DNA of 39,881 bases, taken from assembly GCA_944375715.1 (NCBI GenBank), contig CALWAP010000016.1, positions 1 through 39,881 of the forward strand, written 5' to 3'. The number at the start of each line of letters is the position of its first letter. Positions within the stretch are counted from its first letter, which is position 1. A program made the position numbers and the translations under genes. This stretch comes from an uncultured Clostridia bacterium. GTDB lineage: Bacteria > Bacillota > Clostridia > Oscillospirales > Butyricicoccaceae. Shown piece after piece: positions 34,825 to 39,881 of this stretch. Under the pieces are notes generated by a model, which had not been told where the DNA came from, searched no databases, and saw only the letters and a list, made by a program, of their open reading frames with translations.

Positions 34825-36300
34825 TTAAAGAATTATGCAGATAAGCCCTCCACAGCCTTCATTGATTATCCTCTGCAGTGTTTCCTGCAGTTTGCCCCTG
34901 GCTTCTTCGGGCATTCTGTAAAGCTTGTTGTTGAGTCCCTCATTGACCAACTCGTTTAGAGATTTGCCGAAAATATTGCTCTCCCATATTTTTTCAGGAG
35001 AATCCTCAAACTCAGATAAGAGGTATTTCACCAAATCTTCCGATTGTTTTTCCGAGCCGACCACAGGAGATACCTCAGTTTCGATGTCGGCCCTTATAAG
35101 GTGTATACTCGGAGCACTTGCTTTAAGACGTACACCATACCTTCCGCCCTGCATAACGATCTCGGGCTTTTCGAGATGGAGTTCTTCCAAAGTGGGCATA
35201 ACTATCCCATATCCTGTTTGGCGTACCTGTTCCAAAGCACCGGCTACCCTCTGGTATTTGTCTCTGATGTCCGCCATTTCGCATAGAAGTGGCAGCAGAT
35301 CTCCGTCATTGTGGATCTCTATTCCCGACTGTTCCGAAAGGATTGAATAATAAAGGGATTTGGGCGTGGTGATCGTTATGGTGACAATGCCTTCGCCCAG
35401 GTCTATTTCGTCGGTCTTGACATCGCTTATATATTCGCAGTCAGTAAGAGTTTGTATGCACTCTTTGACCTGCTTCATCTTTTCGATATGTGAGCATGTG
35501 TCCAAAAGCCCGGAATAAACAGAGTCTTTTAAATGATTGCCCTCTGGAAGCACACCTATCCAATCTGGCAGGCGGAAAGCAAACTCTTTTACCGGAAACT
35601 CATAAAGCACAGTCTTAAGGATAAGCGAAATGTCATCTTTTTCAAGCTCAATGCAGTTTATGGGCATGCATGCTACATTGTATTTGGCGGAGAGGTTTGA
35701 TGCGAGTTCTTTGGCATCGCTGCTTTCCGGGTTGGTGGTGTTAAGCAGAAGACAGAAAGGCTTATTGATCTCTTTTAGTTCTGTCACTATGCGCTCCTCA
35801 GCGGGGATATAATCTGATCTGGGTATATCGCCTATACTGCCGTCGGTAGTTATTACAAGTCCTATGGTAGAATGCTCTGTTATGACTTTGCGGGTGCCTA
35901 TTTCGGCGGCTTCGGCAAGGGGGATTTCATGGTCAAACCACGGCGTATTTACCATGCGCGGCTGGTCACCTTCAAATTGGCCTATGGCACCATTTACCAT
36001 ATATCCTACGCAGTCAATCATCCTGACACTGAGACTGACAGAGTCATCAATAGTTATCTTGACAGCTTCTTCAGGCACAAACTTGGGCTCGGCAGTCATT
36101 ATTGTTCTTCCCGAGCCGCTTTGAGGCAATTCATCCCTTGCCCTTTCCTTTTGATAAACATTGTCTATATTGGGAAGCACCAGGGCTTCCATAAAGCTTT
36201 TTATGAATGTGGACTTACCTGTCCTTACAGGCCCCACAATGCCGAGGTATATTTGTTTGTCGGTCCGCTCGGCAATTGACTGATAAATATTTCTTTCCAT
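34825..36300 (-). CDS. spoIVA: Stage IV sporulation protein A (spore coat morphogenetic ATPase)
   Basis: The 491-residue protein is of the usual SpoIVA length. Walker A is G-P-V-R-T-G-K-S with K29, D-C-V-G-Y-M-V is in the G-domain region, and the C-terminus ends G-G-L-I-C-I-I-L as the family does. SpoIVA polymerises by ATP hydrolysis on the forespore surface as basement layer of the coat, attached by SpoVM. The SD GGAGG lies shortly before the ATG. It is 15 bases after sipL and 15 bases before spoIVFA, an apparent operon. Confidence 0.97.
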   Translation of the reverse strand: MERNIYQSIAERTDKQIYLGIVGPVRTGKSTFIKSFMEALVLPNIDNVYQKERARDELPQSGSGRTIMTAEPKFVPEEAVKITIDDSVSLSVRMIDCVGYMVNGAIGQFEGDQPRMVNTPWFDHEIPLAEAAEIGTRKVITEHSTIGLVITTDGSIGDIPRSDYIPAEERIVTELKEINKPFCLLLNTTNPESSDAKELASNLSAKYNVACMPINCIELEKDDISLILKTVLYEFPVKEFAFRLPDWIGVLPEGNHLKDSVYSGLLDTCSHIEKMKQVKECIQTLTDCEYISDVKTDEIDLGEGIVTITITTPKSLYYSILSEQSGIEIHNDGDLLPLLCEMADIRDKYQRVAGALEQVRQTGYGIVMPTLEELHLEKPEIVMQGGRYGVRLKASAPSIHLIRADIETEVSPVVGSEKQSEDLVKYLLSEFEDSPEKIWESNIFGKSLNELVNEGLNNKLYRMPEEARGKLQETLQRIINEGCGGLICIIL

Positions 36301-36315
36301 GGCTTTTCCTCCAAC

Positions 36316-37845
36316 TTAGCGGCAGACAAAGGGTATCAGAATAAGCTGACCTGCGGCGATATCTGATCTTTCATCTATTTTATTGGCCGAAGCTATAACG
36401 GCGGGTGACGTGTTATATGCTTTGGCAATATTCCAAACCGTATCCTTCTGTTCAGCGGATTTGACTATCAGAGATGCATTAGCAGCGGGCTGCTTTAAAG
36501 CTGTTTTATCCAGCACGCAGTCGGAGAGCAATATGCAGGGAGAACTTTTTCCTTCGCGGCATGTCATAATGAGATCGAAGCTTACGGTTATTTCCCCGTC
36601 GGGGCTTATAGATGAAGTTATGTTTGCACATTCCACTAGGCATAAGCCGTCTTCTGAAAAGGTTGATTCGCAGGGCGCTTCGGCAAAAAAGCGCTTGCTG
36701 CATGTTAAAACGCTGCCGTCTTTTTCCTTGTATATAACTGTAATGCAGCAACTGCCTGCGGCAGTATCGTCACCTTTTTTAATTACTGAATGTTCGCATC
36801 TGGCGCTTATATCAAGGACCTTTGACGCTGTGCCTTCAATAGGCATGATCTCCTTAACAGGAGCTGTAACACGGCAGGAGGGCGCCGTAGATGGCATTGT
36901 AATTTCGGTTTTAGGGCATTCGGTGTTCCATTTTGTACTGAAAGCGTCTTTGACAGCGGATATTTCGTCGGTATGATTTATAACGCACTGCGTAATTGCC
37001 GCAAAGGCAAAGGTCATGGTGCTTATCTGTTCAGAATGGGTAAATATTTCGATATCCTCTCTTACAGGACAATAGAAGATTTCGACCCTGTCATCAGGAG
37101 ACAGGCTTTCGCACTCGATTATCTGAGAAAAGGGCACCGAATAATGACTTGTTCCTATGAATTCCCCTTGTTCATCAAGGGCTGTGACAGAGGTGTCCGC
37201 CCGCCCCTTTATCATTACTTTACCCGGAAGGACCTTTACATCCTCATTATCCCAGCTGACAGATTTTCTTAAAATAGTACAGTGATCATTTAAATTTTCA
37301 TCACTTAAACGTATTTCGTCATTAAGGACCATCTTTTTTTCAGCTATATCACAGATAAGGCTCATAGGTATTTTTTCCCTGAGGCAGTGCACCTGCTCAT
37401 CTTCACCTGAGACCATATCCTCGGCATACTCCTGTACCTGATGCTTGAATATTCTTTGGAACACCTGGATCTGGACTTTGACGGAGAACTTTCTCGGGTT
37501 GACCATGCTTGCAGAGATACCCGTGACCGAAACGGTAGTTATCACTTTGTCATCCTGGGCCAGGCCTGTTTCCTTTGAGAAACTGAAGGGGATGGAAGCC
37601 GTTACACTGTAAGGCTCCCTGCCCTCGGCGGCGTAGTAGCAAACATTGCAGTTTACGGTTCCAGCGATTTTCAGGGTACCCTGGGCGCAGCTGTTTTCTT
37701 GAATATAAAGCGACGGATCGGCACCTATTATTTGCAGCGCATCCGGCTGGGTATCGGGAACGATTACCGATAGGCTTTCGTCAATCGTATCCTTTTCCGC
37801 CCTTATTTCACCGTAATGCCTGAGCCTGTTTTTTATAATTTCCAT
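36316..37845 (-). CDS. sipL: SipL, SpoIVA-interacting coat protein (DUF3794 repeats plus LysM)
   Basis: The 509-residue protein has several DUF3794 (SPOCS) domains along residues 1-450 and a C-terminal LysM module (about 457-505, with T-V-W-N-I-A-K-A-Y-N and G-Q-L-I-L-I-P). In Clostridioides difficile SipL (about 520 residues) uses LysM to bind SpoIVA and replaces SpoVID. The name is also supported by the neighbour spoIVA. A GGAG motif is close to the ATG. A candidate SigE promoter lies upstream. Confidence 0.88.
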   Translation of the reverse strand: MEIIKNRLRHYGEIRAEKDTIDESLSVIVPDTQPDALQIIGADPSLYIQENSCAQGTLKIAGTVNCNVCYYAAEGREPYSVTASIPFSFSKETGLAQDDKVITTVSVTGISASMVNPRKFSVKVQIQVFQRIFKHQVQEYAEDMVSGEDEQVHCLREKIPMSLICDIAEKKMVLNDEIRLSDENLNDHCTILRKSVSWDNEDVKVLPGKVMIKGRADTSVTALDEQGEFIGTSHYSVPFSQIIECESLSPDDRVEIFYCPVREDIEIFTHSEQISTMTFAFAAITQCVINHTDEISAVKDAFSTKWNTECPKTEITMPSTAPSCRVTAPVKEIMPIEGTASKVLDISARCEHSVIKKGDDTAAGSCCITVIYKEKDGSVLTCSKRFFAEAPCESTFSEDGLCLVECANITSSISPDGEITVSFDLIMTCREGKSSPCILLSDCVLDKTALKQPAANASLIVKSAEQKDTVWNIAKAYNTSPAVIASANKIDERSDIAAGQLILIPFVCR

Positions 37846-37879
37846 ATAGCTCCAACCTTTCCCGGTTTGTTTTCAATAA

Positions 37880-37908
37880 TTTTTATTACAGCTTGGTTAT
37901 AAATATGA
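37880..37908 (-). promoter_or_regulatory. Candidate SigE promoter for the sipL-spoIVA group
   Basis: On the minus strand TCATATT (37908-37902) fits the SigE -35 kmATATT exactly. After 14 bases AATAAAAA (37887-37880) matches five of eight positions of the CATACAAT -10. Mother-cell expression of SipL and SpoIVA is expected. Confidence 0.35.
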
Positions 37909-37917
37909 CAGGGCAAA

Positions 37918-37951
37918 AGAAAAAGACCGCGGACTTTTGTCCACGGCCTTT
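37918..37951 (-). terminator. Intrinsic terminator after spoVM
   Basis: On the minus strand 13 bases pair (two G-U) around an AAAA loop: AAAGGCCGTGGAC with GTCCGCGGTCTTT, followed by TTCTTTT. The wobble pairs make it a better stem in the minus direction. It begins 11 bases after the spoVM stop. Confidence 0.85.
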
Positions 37952-37962
37952 CTGCCTCAGGT

Positions 37963-38028
37963 TTATTTAAAAAACTTTTTTATGAAACACGCTATGGCCT
38001 TCGGCGGTTTGATGACATAAATTTTCAT
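37963..38028 (-). CDS. spoVM: Stage V sporulation protein M, 21 residues
   Basis: A 21-codon gene. Its first ten residues, MKIYVIKPPK, align with MKFYTIKLPK of Bacillus subtilis SpoVM (26 residues), sharing K2, Y4, I6, K7, P9 and K10. P9 is known to be needed for recognition of the convex forespore membrane. The rest is an amphipathic, Lys/Phe-rich helix ending in K-K-F-F-K. A GGGAGG SD lies nine bases before the ATG. It follows rsgA and a small membrane gene and is closed by a terminator; in Bacillus spoVM also lies in the prkC-rsgA neighbourhood. sipL and spoIVA, whose products work with SpoVM, are next on the same strand. Confidence 0.88.
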   Translation of the reverse strand: MKIYVIKPPKAIACFIKKFFK

Positions 38029-38056
38029 TCGGCTCAGCCTCCCAAAGATTAATATT

Positions 38057-38236
38057 TCAAATTAAGCAGATCAATGCAAGCAATCCGCAGATTATCCAAA
38101 AACACATCCATACGGGAAGCAGGATCGCCAAAAGGATACCGATGGCCATCGCCGCGATATATGTGCCGCAGCCGTATCGTCTGCATCGCATATTGTTTAC
38201 CGCCCCCAAAGGTTTTGTCATTATCATGATATTCAT
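38057..38236 (-). CDS. Small membrane protein of unknown function between rsgA and spoVM
   Basis: A protein of 54-59 residues depending on start. The first half is basic and has M-R-C-R-R-Y-G-C-G, the rest is two adjoining hydrophobic helices (I-A-A-M-A-I-G-I-L-L-A-I-L-L-P and C-F-W-I-I-C-G-L-L-A-L-I-C-L-I). ATGs at 38236, 38227 and 38221 compete; AAAGG is about ten bases before 38227. The overlapping frame of similar length is hydrophilic and unlike a protein family. I do not know the family. Confidence 0.6.
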   Translation of the reverse strand: MNIMIMTKPLGAVNNMRCRRYGCGTYIAAMAIGILLAILLPVWMCFWIICGLLALICLI

Positions 38237-38260
38237 ACCTTTGAGGTTTGTGACAAAGCA

Positions 38261-39145
38261 TCATCGCTCCCACGATTTCACTTTTGACAATTCTTCATAA
38301 AGCCTGACATAGCTTTCATACCGGCTTTTGGGGATAAATCCCCTTTCAACATCTTCGCGCACAAGGCAGCCCGGTTCCTTTATATGAGCGCAGCCTGAAA
38401 AACGGCATTTGTCAAAATATCCCGTCATCTCAGGGAAACAATACTGAAGCTGCTCCTTTTCTATTGAACTGCTTTTAACTATATCAAAGGAAGAAAACCC
38501 CGGAGTATCAATAACAAAACCGCCGGCACAAGGGAAAAGCTCGCTTTGCCTTGTAGTATTTTTACCTCTGGCGACCTTACGGCTTATCATGCCGACCAGC
38601 AGGTTTTTATTGGGCAGAAGGCAGTTCATTATGCTCGACTTGCCGATACCCGAATTGCCGGTAAAACAAGAAATGCCGTTTTTGGACATCTCTTTGACGG
38701 AATCTATTCCTTCTCCCGTTACCGTGGACACCCTTATGGTGGCAAAGCCGGCTTTGGTGTAGATATTATAAAGTTCATCGCAGCGATCGATATCGCATTT
38801 ATTCAGCAGGATAACAGGCTCAATGTCCTCACGTACAGCTATAACAGTCACCTTATCAATCAAATAAGGATCGGTTTTAGGGGACGCTGCCGATGCTACG
38901 ATGAACAACCGGTCGATATTGGCGACCGGAGGGCGGGAAAGGCTATTTTTCCTTGGCTTTATCGAAGTTATGAGACCATCTTCGCCGCTTAACTCAAAGG
39001 TCACCATATCTCCTGCCACGGGAGTCATATCGCCCAGGCGCAGCCTGCCGCCGGCCTTGCATTCATAGACCCTTTGATCTTTAAGGACATAGTAAAACCC
39101 ACCTATGCCTTTTAAAATAATGCCATAGTCTTTTTCAAAACTCAT
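38261..39145 (-). CDS. rsgA: Ribosome small subunit-dependent GTPase RsgA
   Basis: The 294-residue protein has an N-terminal OB fold, a circularly permuted GTPase domain with N-K-C-D (G4) before G-N-S-G-I-G-K-S-S (G1) and D-T-P-G-F (G3), and a C-terminal zinc motif C-x-F-x-x-C-x-H-x-x-x-x-x-C. It assists 30S subunit maturation. The ATG overlaps the stop of the kinase gene upstream as ATGA. Cotranscription with a prkC gene is the normal Firmicutes order. Confidence 0.96.
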   Translation of the reverse strand: MSFEKDYGIILKGIGGFYYVLKDQRVYECKAGGRLRLGDMTPVAGDMVTFELSGEDGLITSIKPRKNSLSRPPVANIDRLFIVASAASPKTDPYLIDKVTVIAVREDIEPVILLNKCDIDRCDELYNIYTKAGFATIRVSTVTGEGIDSVKEMSKNGISCFTGNSGIGKSSIMNCLLPNKNLLVGMISRKVARGKNTTRQSELFPCAGGFVIDTPGFSSFDIVKSSSIEKEQLQYCFPEMTGYFDKCRFSGCAHIKEPGCLVREDVERGFIPKSRYESYVRLYEELSKVKSWER

Positions 39146-39881
39146 CTGAAGGTGACATTCTCCTCCTTTGTAAGTCTGCCGTTTTGGAACACCGTTACCG
39201 AATGGCCGCCTTCCTCCGCAGTCAGTGAAACGACAACCGTTTCCTCATCGGCGGTATGGCTGGCCTTGTATTCCACCTTGCTGTCGACGGCCACCATGAT
39301 TTCGATGTCCCCTTCCAAATCGTCTATTTCAACAACATATTCTATGGTAGCTTCTTCTTTGGGCTGTTCGGTTACCTCAGGGGCTTTGCTGACCTGTATG
39401 CCTACAACGGTGTTTTCCGCCACCGAAGAACCTGCCGCTATTGATTGGTATATTACGTAACCTTCGGGCTGGCTGTCGGTTTCGGTATAGGTGACGCTTC
39501 CGGTGAGGTTTGCGGCGGCCAGGAGCTCATTGGCTTTTTCAAGAGATTGACCGACAACATAGGGCACCGTGGCCATTTTTGTTTCAGGGCCTTTGCTTAT
39601 AGTGACCGTTATTGTATCGCCGGAATTTACAACGGTATCTTTGACGGGATCGGTAGACATGACTATTCCGTCTTCCACATCGTCGGAATACTCATATTCC
39701 GATTTTACCGTAAGCCCCAGCCTTTCCAAAATAACCAGGACGCTCCTACCGTCCATGCCTACATAGTCGTCAACAGTTACCGTCTTGGGTCCAAGGCTGA
39801 CGACTACCGATATAGTGCTGCCCTCTGAAATATTTTTTCCCTCTTCGGGCGATTGGGAGATTATAAAGCCTTTGGCTGTAG
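39142..39881 (-). CDS. PrkC/PknB-type Ser/Thr kinase, C-terminal PASTA region (5' end outside window)
   Basis: The frame is open to the right edge. The visible 246 codons are extracellular. They hold the end of one PASTA repeat, two complete ones (about from V-D-D-Y-V-G and from V-P-Y-V-V-G-Q) with the typical S-x-G-x-x-V-x-x-x-x-x-I-x-V-x-x-S motif, and a C-terminal domain with alternating hydrophobic strands. PrkC senses peptidoglycan fragments and, in Bacillus, triggers germination. The kinase domain is not in the window, so identity is from PASTA repeats plus the rsgA neighbour. Confidence 0.87.
   Translation of the reverse strand, partial: TAKGFIISQSPEEGKNISEGSTISVVVSLGPKTVTVDDYVGMDGRSVLVILERLGLTVKSEYEYSDDVEDGIVMSTDPVKDTVVNSGDTITVTISKGPETKMATVPYVVGQSLEKANELLAAANLTGSVTYTETDSQPEGYVIYQSIAAGSSVAENTVVGIQVSKAPEVTEQPKEEATIEYVVEIDDLEGDIEIMVAVDSKVEYKASHTADEETVVVSLTAEEGGHSVTVFQNGRLTKEENVTFR

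Noticed and set aside
38049..38273. A 74-codon minus-strand frame overlapping the small membrane protein gene
   Set aside because: It is hydrophilic and of mixed composition with no family-like sequence, while the other frame gives two clean membrane helices and an SD-like AAAGG upstream.

Overview
The window looks like a chromosome segment of an endospore-forming member of the class Clostridia. The evidence is a complete eight-gene spoIIIA operon, yunB, cwlD, spoIVA, sipL, a spoIVFA/spoIVFB pair and a tiny spoVM, set among clostridial housekeeping genes. The overall flavour (XerC-type recombinase with an insert in its N-terminal domain, a conserved Cys-rich protein of unknown function, mid-range GC with many ATA codons) suggests an Oscillospiraceae/Ruminococcaceae-like lineage. 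That placement is inference; no rRNA gene is present to settle it.

Layout. 1-2383: end of yunB, then ligA and a terminator. 2390-3318 (minus): a DUF1835/DUF3658 protein broken by a one-base homopolymer frameshift. 3464-8170: spoIIIAA to spoIIIAH, all plus strand, closed by a terminator. 8188-11979: nusB, a TsaD-like paralog, xseA, xseB and ispA, tightly coupled. 12018-17853: a strong promoter and structured leader, then dxs, tlyA, nadK, argR and recN. 17842-19184: tyrS with its own promoter inside the end of recN. 19201-23733: an Fe-S aldo/keto reductase, queA, rmuC and tgt. 23743-26987: yajC, a small membrane protein behind an SD-sequestering hairpin, cwlD, radA and an 88-aa membrane protein. 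27067-29228: a membrane-fusion/FtsX-permease pair without an ATPase. 29229-29919: an AT-rich gap of almost 700 bases with palindromes and perhaps a decayed gene. 29920-33228: a Xer recombinase (plus), then minus-strand spoIIM-like, Cys-rich, ybaK and tRNA-Leu genes. 33239-39881 (minus): the end of a PASTA kinase gene, rsgA, a 59-aa membrane protein, spoVM, a terminator, then sipL, spoIVA, spoIVFA and spoIVFB.

How the genes work together. The left part encodes the mother-cell half of the SpoIIIA-SpoIIQ channel. The right part encodes the basement layer of the spore coat: SpoVM marks the convex forespore membrane, SpoIVA polymerises on it and SipL links SpoIVA to the membrane. It continues into the SpoIVFA/SpoIVFB machinery for SigK processing. 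CwlD makes muramic delta-lactam in the cortex. The middle is DNA repair (ligA, xseAB, recN, radA, rmuC), isoprenoid synthesis (ispA, dxs) and tRNA queuosine modification (queA, tgt).

Main points for a second look: a 21-codon spoVM next to sipL and spoIVA; a 59-aa membrane protein beside it; two one-base frameshifts (DUF1835 and spoIVFB); several genes whose best N-terminus falls on a near-cognate codon (ACG, ATA, CTG); and a hairpin that buries the ribosome binding site behind yajC.
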